Below are positions 44,101-53,870 of a DNA stretch of 64,000 nt, one piece after another (the stretch's first letter is position 1; each line of letters opens with the position of its first letter). Origin of the DNA: Amorphophallus konjac (taxonomy: Eukaryota; Streptophyta; Magnoliopsida; Alismatales; Araceae); assembly GCA_022559845.1 (NCBI GenBank), contig CM040128.1, forward strand, positions 174,584,413 through 174,648,412. Reading direction: 5' to 3'. Below the pieces are notes generated by a model. It made no database searches and was not told where the DNA came from. It saw nothing but the letters and a program-made list of their open reading frames with translations. The position numbers were made by a program, and so were the translations under genes.

Positions 44101-46125
44101 ATCGGGAAGGCGAAAGCGGCAGTGACCCGGGTGACACGGGCACGCCGGAAGAAAGCTGCCGAGAAGGAATCAGCCATCGTCCTTCCTTCTGTTGTGTCCT
44201 TTGAAGAGTTTGAGGCTTCTCGTGCACAAGGGATAGAGGTCGAAGGTAGGCTCTTCTTTTCTTCAGAGTGCATTAGCTTGTTTCGACCGCTTGGGGTGGC
44301 CCATGCAGACAGTTGCCGATACAGCTGCCGCGGTCGTCGGACCTGAGGCGACGGTAGATGTAGTGGCTAGGGACGGGGCAGAGGAAGTCCTTGCTGCTCC
44401 CATAGAAGGGGATCTGCCCTCTCCAACACCCCGGGGGGAGATGGAAGGTAATCTATAGTTTAGTTGCGATAGCAACATAAATCTTCGTATCTTCAGCCGT
44501 CTTGACCCCTTTTTGCTGTGAATTGTAGTCGATATACAATCGTCATTGTTTCCGGGCTCGGAGAGCGCAGAGGAGGTGATCCCCTCGGGGCAGGGAGAAC
44601 CCACCCCTCAGGTATCATCTATTGCTGCCCTTGGTGTGGAGAGCACCGGGAAAGCTTCCGCCGAGGGTGATGCTCCTGCTGGTGAGGCTCCTACTTCGAT
44701 GGCGGAGCGTCCTGAGAGAGCAGAGGTGTCTTCCTCCTCTGAGCATGTAGATTATGGTGGCGGCTCCAGTGACGAGGAGTCACCACTGCTTGATTTTGAG
44801 ACCGACGATGGTGGGGTGTCCTCGGCCTACGGGAGCGACTATCTGACTTTCAGCCCGGCCCGGTTATCATGGGGCGGTCCTGTGCCGTCATTATCGCTTA
44901 CGAGTGAGGAAGTTGGCGCTGGGGAAGCTGCTCTTAAAGACTTGAGCTTAGTCCCGGCCGAGGTAAGGACCTATCCAGGGTCGATGCTTACCATGCTTCT
45001 TTTCTCCTCCTTCTAGCCAAGTTTTAAGTGTATATATCTCCGATGCAGACTGAGGTGGCGCTGCCAACTATGATGGTGCAGATACCACTCCCGGCCCTGG
45101 GAACAGGCCAGGCGACTTTCCCATCCATCCTGCGGCCCATCGCATTGCGGTACCCAAAGGATCATGCAGCAGCGATGGTTCCAGTTGGTCCTGGAGCGCT
45201 CGTGGAAGTTGATAGTTCGGCGATAGCCGGAGATTCTCCGTCAAGGGAGGCTGCACAGCAGTCAGTTCTGGAGAAGGGTGGCTCTGCTGAGGTAGAAGCC
45301 GGGGAGATTATTGAGGGACGAACGTCCCCGATTCTTGGGGTTCTTGTTGGACTCCCATCCCAGGGGGCCGGCAAGGAGATTGTTGTTGTTGAGGCTCCAG
45401 CCACCGCATCTGCCGGTGCGGTTGTTCCCGGTGGTAGTGGGCTGCAGCTTATGCCGTCGTCATCCTCCGGGACGGCTGATGATATATGGGCTGCCGTGGA
45501 TGGCAGAGCAGAGTTCGAACTGCCCGAGACGTCGCCACTTGGTCTTCAATCCTCGAGTGATGTCGTGTGGCAGTTCCTGGGGACCCTCCAGCAGACCGTA
45601 ACAGCCAGTAGGGATTTAACTTATGTTCAGCTGAGGGGCTTGATAGAGCATCTGTCCCACTCGCTGCTGGCCGTCGGTTGTCCCATGGACGACTGGACTC
45701 CGCGGGTGATCCTGCTCCTGAAGTATGTGAACCGGAGGGAGTTCTTGGGCCGGGAGGCAGTTGACCAGCTGGCGGCCATATCATTGGAGTGGGCTGAAAA
45801 CAAGACGGCCCTTATTTCTCTGCAAGAGACCGCGGCGAGGGTGAGGGACGAAGCCAACGCCTCTTTACAACGCCGGAGCTCCCTGACGGCCCGGATGACG
45901 GCATTGCGGGCCGAACTTTCCAGGATAGAGGCTGAACTTGAAGAAGTAGATCGCCTGGGGGTCCAAAAGGTTGAGGATGCTGAGATGGCTGAAGGACAAG
46001 CTGCTTCCCTGGAGATGAAGCTATCCGAGCTGGAGGCCACCGAGTTCAGATTGCAAGAACTGATCCGTCATCCCTCCCTGGGTATTCCTGTGCTGGAGGA
46101 CATCTTCCGACGCCCTTTGCCGTAA
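41111..46125 (+). CDS. Spliced antisense gene of Tat-2 encoding a plant-mobile-domain-like protein (1,564 aa)
   Basis: Exons 41111-43859, 43946-44245, 44313-44447, 44529-44962 and 45049-46125 have matching phases (1,1,1,0) and sum to 4,695 nt, a multiple of three. The product starts MASSSSSRAAV. Around residue 260 it has EYNTFYTSEGETSLDL, then LSGLPIDGEP, which resembles the plant mobile domain (PF10536 type). A basic patch KRKKRVRRQ follows. Then come HCAAYLVYWLCSFALP, FGYDQQIPHSSSQ (about residue 616) and YVKWWNARTGFY (about 680), all in the order seen in such proteins. The later exons are Ser/Glu-rich and low complexity. The last exon ends in a coiled coil (LTARMTALRAELSRIEAELEEV). The biochemical role is unknown; related host proteins are nuclear silencing factors. 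It lies opposite and convergent to gag-pol. No stop interrupts it, in contrast to the sense genes. The exon model is my prediction. Confidence 0.75.
43860..43945 (+). other. Predicted intron 1 of the Tat-2 antisense coding region
   Basis: GTACAT...TATATAG, 86 bp, phase 1. Without removal the frame stops at 43945; with removal it continues into RPTSEETRHF. Confidence 0.65.
44246..44312 (+). other. Predicted intron 2 of the Tat-2 antisense coding region
   Basis: Donor GAAG|GTAGGC and acceptor CAGACAG|TTGCC, 67 bp, phase 1. An alternative (44239-44308, phase 0) also keeps the frame and changes the protein by one residue. Confidence 0.55.
44448..44528 (+). other. Predicted intron 3 of the Tat-2 antisense coding region
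   Basis: Donor GGAAG|GTAATC and acceptor TGAATTGTAG, 81 bp, phase 1, T-rich. Reading through would end at a TAG at 44457. Confidence 0.75.
44963..45048 (+). other. Predicted intron 4 of the Tat-2 antisense coding region
   Basis: Consensus donor GAG|GTAAGG and acceptor CTCCGATGCAG, 86 bp, phase 0, pyrimidine-rich. Reading through would end at 45016. Confidence 0.8.
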
Positions 46126-46455
46126 TCTCTTTTCTTTATGTGCTCCCTTTTAATGCACCTTATGTATTCCAAGGCATGGCCCATGTAATCATGTGCTTTT
46201 TACTTCATAGTAATGAAAAATCTCCATCCTGATTTTGAATGAAGACTCCATCTTGTCATTGTTTTTTTTCTTTCATTTGCCCGTTGCTTCTAGTCCGAGT
46301 GTATGAGTCACTAGGGCAGGAGAGCGCTCACGCCTTCAGGGAAGGGGTGAGGTGTTCACTCCACCGCACCGCGACTTTTTCTCAAGACTAGAAACGGCTT
46401 ATGCCGGCCGAGAGTTCGGGGGACTCAGGAGGGCATAGTGAAACTGACGGATAAA
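46126..46455 (+). terminator. 3' UTR and polyadenylation zone of the Tat-2 antisense gene
   Basis: T-rich sequence with an AATGAAAAA element near 46212 and TTGTA-type upstream elements near 46163-46187. Inferred from composition. Confidence 0.4.
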
Positions 46456-46460
46456 CGGTC

Positions 46461-47085
46461 CTGCCGAGAACGGCCAGAACCGAGAACGGGTAGCAACCGG
46501 TCTTGCCGATGGTGACAAGGGTCGAAAAGGGTAGACGGTCTTGCCGATGGTGACAAAAACCGGCTGGGTAGCGACCTATCTTGCCGATGGTGACAAGGGT
46601 CGAAAGGGGTAGACGGTCTTGCCGATGGTGACAGGAACCGGATAGGTAGCGACCGATCTTGCCGATGGTGACAAGGGTCGAAAGGGGTAGACGGTCTTGC
46701 CGATGGTGACAAAAACCGGCTGGGTAGCGACCTATCTTGCCGATGGTGACAAGGGTCGAAAGGGGTAGATGGTCTTGCCGATGGTGACAGGAACCGGATA
46801 GGTAGCGACCGATCTTGCCGATGGTGACAAGGGTCGAAAGGGGTAGACGATCTTGCCGATGGTGACAAGAACCAGATAGGTAGCGACCGATCTTGCCGAT
46901 GGTGACAAGGGTCGAAAGGGGTAGATGGTCTTGCCGATGGTGACAAGAACCGGATAGGTAGCGACCGATCTTGCCGATGGTGACAAGGGTCGAAAGGGGT
47001 AGACGGTCTTGCCGATGGTGACAAGAACCGGATAGGTAGCGATCGATCTTGCCGATGGTGACAAGGGTCGAAAAGGTAGACACTG
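46461..47085. repeat. Tandem array, 78-bp dimeric unit, about eight copies
   Basis: Each 78-bp unit consists of two related half-units of 40 and 38 bp sharing TCTTGCCGATGGTGACA. Half-units start at 46539, 46579, 46617, 46657, 46695 and so on. Since 78 is a multiple of three, long open frames run through it on the minus strand in three frames; these are artefacts of the repeat. Confidence 0.9.
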
Positions 47086-47202
47086 GACGTGTACAAGTGG
47101 GATATCAGATGAAGACCCTCGCCCCGACCTCGAAAATGGCCTTTTGGACGGCGGATGGTTCATCACTATTCATCATTCATTTTTATTCACATTACTGACC
47201 TA

Positions 47203-47400
47203 ATCGCCCTTTCGGGTTTTCGCCGAAGCCAGCCCCCTCTTGCTTTTGCCCGCGTGCCCTTTCGGGTTTTCACGCGGCGGGGTACCCGATTTTGCCTGCG
47301 ACGCCCTTTCGGGTTTTCGCCACAGCTGGGTTATAGCCATTTTTGCACTTGACCTGACATAGGAGCAAGTCTGGCGGGGTATCTCTATTTTTAACCCTAT
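47203..47400. repeat. Direct repeat block, copy 1 (about 195 bp), with CCCTTTCGGG motifs
   Basis: Contains GCCCTTTCGGGTTTTC three times and ends TGGCGGGGTATCTC. It is repeated almost unchanged at 47951-48144. A TTTC microsatellite (about 47405-47430) follows. Confidence 0.85.
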
Positions 47401-47551
47401 TTTTCTTTCTTTCTTTCTTTCTTTCTTTTTTGATTCGGGGTGCGGGAAAACTAGACCGCAAAATATTGACTGACCTTGTCAATGATGACAAGGATCGAAT
47501 CCTATTTCGATTCGTCGACACTGGTTAGATGTCGAAGCAAAGGGGTATGGT

Positions 47552-47850
47552 CTATTAACAAGGATGTAGGATCCGAGTTAGGGGTAAAGATCGAACGATC
47601 TCACCGATGATGGCGAGAGTCGAAAAGGGTTTATTCGTCGGCATGAGTTTGTCAACAGGGGCGTAAGGCCCAAGTTGAGGGTAGAGATCGACCGATCTCG
47701 TCGAGGATGACGAGGGTCAAAAAGGGTTTATTCGTCGATATATGTGACTGCCGAAACAAGGATGGGGTTGTCAACAGGGACGTAAGGTCCAAGTTGAGGG
47801 TAGAGATCGACCGATCTCGCCGATGATGACGAGGGTCGAAGAGGGTTTAT
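47552..47850. repeat. Three-copy repeat with GATCGANCGATCTC core
   Basis: A core of about 85 bp (AACAGGGNCGTAAGG...GTTTATT) is repeated at about 47552, 47651 and 47770, separated by ~99 and ~119 bp. It also contains GATGATGACGAGGGTCGAA, related to the 78-bp array unit. Confidence 0.75.
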
Positions 47851-47950
47851 TAAAGGATTTCCGGCGGGACTTTGATGATTGTCCCTTTCGGAGTTTTATT
47901 GGGTGGAGAATAGGAGAGGCATTTGGAAATTACCACTTTACTAACTCAAG

Positions 47951-48144
47951 CGCCCTTTCGGGTTTTCGCCGAAGCCAGCCCCCTCTTGCTTTTGCCCACG
48001 CGCCCTTTCGGGTTTTCACGTGGCGGGGTACCCGATTTTGCCTGCGACGCCCTTTCGGGTTTTTGCCACAGCCGGGTTATAGCCATTTTTGTACTTGTCC
48101 CGATGTGGGAGCAAGTCTGGCGGGGTATCTCTATTTTTAACCCC
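47951..48144. repeat. Direct repeat block, copy 2
   Basis: Second copy of 47203-47400, same orientation, about 745 bp downstream. Confidence 0.85.
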
Positions 48145-48205
48145 ATTTTTATTTTGACTTCTTTCTTTTCTTTTTTTTTTATTCGGAATGCGAGCCGAGA
48201 GAGGG

Positions 48206-49016
48206 TAGCTTGATCAGGGTGAAATGCCGCTAACCAAGGAAAGGTAGCTTGATTAGGGCGGAGAGCCGCTAGCCAAGGAGAGGGTAGCTCGATCAGGGCA
48301 GAGTGCCATTGACCGATGAAAAGTAGTTTGATCAGGGCGGAATGCTGCTAACCCAGAAAAGGTAGCTTGATTAGGGCAGAATGCCGCTGATCAAGGAGAA
48401 GGTAGCTCGGTTAGGGCGGAGTGCCACTGAACCAAGGGAGGGGTAGCTTGGTTAGGGCGGAGTGCCACTAGACCAAGGAAAGGGTAGCTCGGTTAGGGCG
48501 GAATGCCGCTAACCAAAGTGTAGCTTGATTAGGGCGGAACGCCGCCAAACCAAGGGGAAGGTAGCTCGGTGAGGGCGGAGTGCCACTGAACCAAGGGACG
48601 GGTAGCTCGATTAGGGCGGAATGCCGCTAAACCAAGGAGAAGGTAGCTCGGTTAGGGCGGAGTGCCACTGAACCAAGGGAGAAGGTAGCTCGGTTAAGGC
48701 GGAGTGCCATTAAACCAAGGAGAAGGTAGCTCGGTTAGGGAGGAGTGCCACTGAACCAAGGGAGAAGGTAGCTCGGTTAAGGCGGAGTGCCACTAAACCA
48801 AGGAGAAGTAGCTTGATTAGGGCGGAATGCCACTAACCAAGGAAAAGCAGCTCGATTAGGTGGGAATGTCGCTAATCAAGGAAAAGTAGCTCGATTAGGG
48901 CGGAATGCCACTAGCCAAGGAAAGGGTAGCTTGGTTAGGGCGGAGTGCCACTAGACCAAGGAAAGGGTAGCTCGGTTAGGGCGGAATGCCACTAGACCAA
49001 GGAAAGGGTGTTCTGA
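48206..49016. repeat. Tandem array, about 40-bp unit, roughly 20 copies
   Basis: The unit is GGTAGCTCGGTTAGGGCGG, then AGTGCCACTGAACCAAGGA. It varies between GATTAGG/GGTTAGG and CCGCTA/CCACTG versions. The array ends three to four bases from the integrase stop codon side. Confidence 0.9.
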
Positions 49017-49020
49017 CTGA

Positions 49021-50535
49021 TCACTCGAGGTGTGTCGGCTGCGCCGCATGATACAGCTTAATGTGTTTTCCGTTGAGGGGAGAGAACTGGATGACTCCTT
49101 TGTGGTCTACAAGGATGTAGGCACCCCCTTCATATACTCGGCGGATGATATACGGTCCGACCCAGTTTTCGACCAGCTTCCCTTTGGGGTTAGAGGCCAT
49201 CACTTCTCTTCTTTTGACCATCACCAGGTCTCCTTTCTTGAACTCTCGACCCTTGACTAACTTGTCAAAAGCACGGGCCATGCGAGCTTGGTAGAGTTGG
49301 ATGTTTTGTTGCGCCTGGAGGCATTTTCTTTCGAGCTCCGCGAGCTCTTCCAATCTTCTTTCTGCATTGGTCTGCTCACCACTGACTAATCCGTGCTGGA
49401 TGGCAACTCGCAATGAAGGAACTTCAAGTTCAATCGGCACTACAGCTTCTGACCCATAGACAAGGGAGAAAGGTGAACAGCCGGTTGGGGTCTTGTAGAT
49501 AGTACGATAAGCCCAAAGTGCTTCGTACATCCTTTCTTCCCAATCCTTTTTGTTAGACTTGACAGTCTTTGCCAATAGTGTGCACAAGGTCTTGTTAAAG
49601 GCCTCTGCCAGTCCATTGGCTTGAGGGTTGTAGGGGGACGATGTCCTCCAGTCAATTTTGTATTTGTCGGCTAGCCGGTAAACCTTCTGATTTCTGAAAT
49701 GGCTGCCATTATCAGAGATGATTCGGCTGGGGATCCCGAACCGGAATATTACATTCTGCCGGAAGAATCTTGCAACTAGTTCTCCGGTCACATCTCTTAG
49801 TGCTACTGCCTCCGCCCATCTGGAGAAATAGTCTGTAGCTGCTAAGATGTATCTGCATCCTGATGAAGATGCTGGTAGTGGCCCTACCACGTCCGTGCCC
49901 CACTGAGCAAACGGCCAACTTGGCAGAGTGGGATGCAGTGGCACTGGAGGTCTCCTCGCCACATTAGCGTGTTCTTGACATTTCTGACAAGCTTTGGCAA
50001 ACTTGCAGCAATCATCAAATATAGTGGGCCAATAATAACCCAGCTTCTTTATCTCAATTTTCATTTTCGGGCCAGCCTGGTGTGCTCCAGCTGATCCTGC
50101 ATGAACTTCTTGCATCACCTGTCCCGCCTCTGCTGAAGACAAGCAACGGAGTAGGACTTTCCTTCGGGCATCTGCCATAATTCGGAACAAGGTCCCGCTT
50201 CTCATCTCGTAAGAATCCTTGATCCTCAGGAGCTTCATTCTCTGTCCCTTTTCTTTTGGAAGTTGCTGGTGTTGAAACCAGCGTAGGAGGTGCTCTCGCC
50301 AGTCGGGCTGCTGAACCCCTTCGATGACTGCTACTTCCATCTCTTGTTCGTCGGCCAGAACCTCTGCTACGCTGGGGACCTGTCGGCGGTTGATCACTGT
50401 TATATTCAGGCTTGTGTCTGGCGGGACCGCCAATGAACTGGCCAGCTTAGCGAGGGCGTCTGCCTGAGCATTCCGGCCTCGATTGATATGCTTGATGCTG
50501 ATGAAGTAAAATCTTGACCTCAGGCGAGTTGCCAA
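49021..50535 (-). CDS. Tat-2 pol, end of RNase H and integrase
   Basis: It begins in the last RNase H motif (RGRNAQADALAKLAS) and continues into a full Ty3/gypsy integrase. The HHCC zinc domain is HAGSAGAHQAG with CCKFAKACQKC (about residues 145-190). The catalytic core has WGTDVVGPL (first Asp), IISDNGSHF (second Asp) and NGLAEAFNK (Glu). The C-terminal domain has FKKGDLVMVKRR and LVENWVGPYIIRRVYEGGAY, ending AAQPTHLE. No chromodomain is present, as expected for Tat. All catalytic residues are present. The frame is joined upstream to 50563-51621 by an in-frame TGA (50563-50565), so as it stands it is separated from RT. Confidence 0.9.
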   Translation of the reverse strand: MATRLRSRFYFISIKHINRGRNAQADALAKLASSLAVPPDTSLNITVINRRQVPSVAEVLADEQEMEVAVIEGVQQPDWREHLLRWFQHQQLPKEKGQRMKLLRIKDSYEMRSGTLFRIMADARRKVLLRCLSSAEAGQVMQEVHAGSAGAHQAGPKMKIEIKKLGYYWPTIFDDCCKFAKACQKCQEHANVARRPPVPLHPTLPSWPFAQWGTDVVGPLPASSSGCRYILAATDYFSRWAEAVALRDVTGELVARFFRQNVIFRFGIPSRIISDNGSHFRNQKVYRLADKYKIDWRTSSPYNPQANGLAEAFNKTLCTLLAKTVKSNKKDWEERMYEALWAYRTIYKTPTGCSPFSLVYGSEAVVPIELEVPSLRVAIQHGLVSGEQTNAERRLEELAELERKCLQAQQNIQLYQARMARAFDKLVKGREFKKGDLVMVKRREVMASNPKGKLVENWVGPYIIRRVYEGGAYILVDHKGVIQFSPLNGKHIKLYHAAQPTHLE

Positions 50536-50562
50536 CTGGTGATAGGGGAGGAGCTCTTGCTT

Positions 50563-51621
50563 TCACACCTCGAACTCTCCCTCCAGCTGTTTTATAATTA
50601 GCATGGAGTCTCCGAATGCTTCCAGCATCTGAATTCCCATGGACAGAGCAATCTGCAACCCGATTATCAGGGCTTCATATTCTGCTTCATTGTTTGTGCA
50701 TTGTTTGTTTATGGAGCAGGAAGTATGCACCACTTCTCCTTCTAGGGACTTCAAGACTATGCCTGCTCCTGCTCTGACCCTGGATGACCCGGTAGCAGAG
50801 GTGTCAATTCTGGAAGCGCCATCAAAGTATAGCTGCCATGAGGAAGGCTGTACTTGGGCGGCTTCTAGGGTCTCATCCTCGGGAAGTTTCGGTTCCCACG
50901 GGCTTTCCCCGGGCACTGGGTGCTCAGCGAAGAAGTCTGCAATAGCTTGACCTTTGATGGCCTTGCGCGGTACGTAGGAGACATCAAACTCCATAAGGAT
51001 TACCGCCCACTTGCCTAGGCGGCCTTTGAGTGCCGGCTGGGACATAATATATTTCAGGGGATCCTCCTTGGACACCAAGCTGATTTCATGCGACAACATA
51101 TAATGCCGGAGCTTTTTGACTGCGAAGACTAGTGCCAGGCAGATCTTCTCAATATAAGTATATTTCTCTTCAGTTCTGACCAGTCTCCGACTGAGGTAAT
51201 AGAGGGCTTGTTCTTTCCCTTCTTCATTATTCTGGGCTAGCATTGCCCCCAGAGAATTGTATGTAGCTGCTATATATAGTATCAACGGCCGTCCTTTCAC
51301 CGGTGCGCCCAATACTGGAGGAGTCTTCAGATAGTCTTTTAGCTTGTCAAAGGCTGTCTGGCAATCTTCATCCCAATAAAAGGGAACATCTTTCATCATC
51401 AACTTGTGAAAAGGCTGGCATCGCCCTGACAAATTGGAAATGAACCGCCGGATATAAGCCAGGCGGCCCTGTAGTGACCTCAGCTCGGAGATGTTCCTAG
51501 GTGGAGGTAACTCCTGAATCGCCTTGATCTTTGTGGGGTCTATTTCGATTCCCCGATACCGGACGATGAAGCCCAAGAATTTTCCGCTCGACACTCCGAA
51601 CGCACATTTCATAGGATTCAT
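50563..51621 (-). CDS. Tat-2 pol, RT C-terminal part and RNase H domains
   Basis: LKMNPMKCAFGVSSGKFLGFIV follows the RT palm. Then come the connection/first RNase H region (YYLSRRLVRTEEKYT, RHYMLSHEISLVSKEDPLKYI) and the additional RNase H typical of Tat (LYFDGASR, NNEAEYEALIIGLQIA, FGDSMLIIKQ). A TAG at 51634-51636 cuts it from the RT fingers and palm, and it ends in a TGA. Both changes are single-codon defects in an otherwise intact frame. Confidence 0.88.
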   Translation of the reverse strand: MNPMKCAFGVSSGKFLGFIVRYRGIEIDPTKIKAIQELPPPRNISELRSLQGRLAYIRRFISNLSGRCQPFHKLMMKDVPFYWDEDCQTAFDKLKDYLKTPPVLGAPVKGRPLILYIAATYNSLGAMLAQNNEEGKEQALYYLSRRLVRTEEKYTYIEKICLALVFAVKKLRHYMLSHEISLVSKEDPLKYIMSQPALKGRLGKWAVILMEFDVSYVPRKAIKGQAIADFFAEHPVPGESPWEPKLPEDETLEAAQVQPSSWQLYFDGASRIDTSATGSSRVRAGAGIVLKSLEGEVVHTSCSINKQCTNNEAEYEALIIGLQIALSMGIQMLEAFGDSMLIIKQLEGEFEV

Positions 51622-53804
51622 TTTTAGCTCATGCTACCTCAGCCTCTGAAAAACAATCCGGAGGTCTTGCAGGTGATCTTCTTTTCTTCTGGTTTTGACC
51701 ACCTGGTCATCTATGTAGCACTCGACCTTGTGGTAGAGCAATTCATCAAAAATTTTGGTCATTGCGCGCTGATAGGTTGCGCCAGCATTCTTCAGTCCGA
51801 ATGGCATTCTCTTGTAATGATAAATGCCTTTAGGAGTTCGAAAGCAGTATGGACCCGGTCATGCTCCGCAATCCAAATCTGATTGTAGCCGGAAGACCCA
51901 TCCATGAATGACAGGGCTTCATGGCCGGTTGTAGCATCGATCATGACCTCGGTTATTGGCACCAGAAAGTCATCTTTAGGGCAGACTTTATTTAGATCTC
52001 GGAAGTCAACACAAATCCGGATCTGTCCATTCTTCTTTTTCACGGGGACGATATTCGCCAGCCATGTGGTGTACTGATTTTCTTCAACAAATCCCACATC
52101 AATGAGCTTGTCAACTTCAGCACAGATTCGGGTGATGAGCTCCGGCCTCATACGCCGCGGTGGTTGCTTCACCGGCTCGGCTTCGGGGCTGATTGCTAGC
52201 TCGTGTTGTGAGACAGCAGGGTTTAGACCTGGCATCTCTTTATAAGTCCAGGCGAAGCAATCCCGATATTCTAGCAGCAGCTGGATGTACAGCTCCCGTT
52301 CTTCTGGGGATAGTTGGGCACTGAGGAAGGTGGGCCTAGGGTCCTCCTCATCTCCCAAGTTGACTTCTATTAGTTCATCGACTGTGGCCTGGCCTCCGTC
52401 TTCTATCTCCGGAGGTGCCGGCTGGAGGTCGACGAAGTCTGGAACACCATCTCGAGGGTCGAGCACTTCGACCTCCTCGTCAGACATCGCCAGAGCTTCA
52501 TGGGGTCCTCTTGCTTCTTGCGCTAGCGACTGTGTGGATGGATCTATGGACACATCCGTTGCCGTTGCAGCTCCCGAGGGTGAGAGAACAGCTTCAGTGC
52601 TTGTAGATGAGGTTGCAGCCATGACAGGCCAGTAGTTGTTTGCCGCCGGACTCGGACAGCATATTGGATTTGTAGCAGAAGTTGAAGGAGTCTCGCCTTC
52701 TGGGACAGTTGTATCTTCCGCAGAAGTGGCTTTTTCTTTTCTGGTAGCTGGCTCCCCTTGATTGGAGTTGACCAAGGCCTGCCTGATTGGCAGAAAGGGT
52801 GTTGAAGTTGTCATTAGTAGGACCCCTGTAGAGGGAGAGACTCCTATTTCTTGAATGTCTTCGGCTCCGCTGCTGCTAGCCGTATCAAATTCGGCTTGAA
52901 AGGCCGCTTCCTCAGGACGGACCTGCTCCCAGCATCGGCAGGAGATCAAGGTCTCCATTTGTTGATTCCGGGATAGAGCCAATTCAGCATGTTCGGCTTC
53001 CGCCGGATATTCATCAAAGGTTGCCCCCAGAGGGCTATCTTCAGTTGGATAGAAGGTGGAGATGGTATCCACCTCGTACCGCCCACTGTAATAGTAGTCT
53101 TCCAGGGTGAAGCCCAGACCCGGATGTTGAGAGACACGTCTCATTTCTTTATCCAGATTTGCAGGATACCACATCTTCTGGAAAGCTTCCTTGCATTTTT
53201 GAGGTTGATCGGGAGGGATGTGTTGCTTTTGAAACATCCTGGCCGTCCGATCAGTGGTAAATGCCAGGCCCTGAACAGGAACCCGCGGGTTGGCTAGATC
53301 CTCAGGGAGGCTGCAGTCTGTGTCCTCCTGAGTGGGATGCTCCTCAGCTGTATAGAACAAGCTGCTGGGCCCATCTTCTTGTGTCACCTCCCAAGCTTTG
53401 AAAGGTTCGACAGTGGGACCATCGAGGCCGGAGACTGGCTTGGTGAGGCCGGCCGGGACTCCGATGCGGTCGTGCTGTCGATCAACATGCACTTCCTTAG
53501 CTTTGGGGTATAATGCTGGGGGTGTCACCCTGCCGACATTTCCAGAAGCCGTGATGTGGGAAATCACCTTCGGCTTGACATATCCGCGCGGCGGTGGTGG
53601 ATACCAACCGTCACCCGATCTGTTCTTCGATGCCCCTACGGGGGCTCCATCTTCAGAAACCTTCCGGGGAGACCCCGTATATAGGTTGGCGTCCGCCAAG
53701 TGACATTCAAACACCTCGAATGGGTGGATGTCAGCAAATATCCTCTCCTCCTTCCCCTGGAGGCTATATTTGATGCATTGGTGGAGCGTGGAGGGCACCA
53801 CCAT
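51622..53804 (-). pseudogene. Tat-2 pol, end of protease and reverse transcriptase
   Basis: The first residues (SLQGKEERIFADIHPFEV) complete the protease-linker region. A long acidic, Ser/Thr/Pro-rich spacer of over 350 residues separates it from RT. RT starts at about residue 500 with LSPEERELYIQLLLEYRDCFAW and contains VDFRDLNKVCPKD and MDGSSGYNQI. A one-base frameshift near 51840 follows HTAF. In the next frame the RT continues (PKGIYHYKRMPFGLKNAG) with catalytic YIDD at 51706-51717, up to a TAG at 51634. The RT is therefore recognisable but broken twice. Confidence 0.85.
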
Positions 53805-53870
53805 ATTTTCATGCAGCCATGGGCGGCCGAGCAGCGCTTTGTAGGAGGTGCGAGAGTCAATGACGTGAAA

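Noticed and set aside
46388..47166. Long minus-strand open frames of 144-231 codons over the 78-bp array
   Set aside because: They occur in three frames at once because the unit is a multiple of three and lacks stops; there is no domain and no start context.
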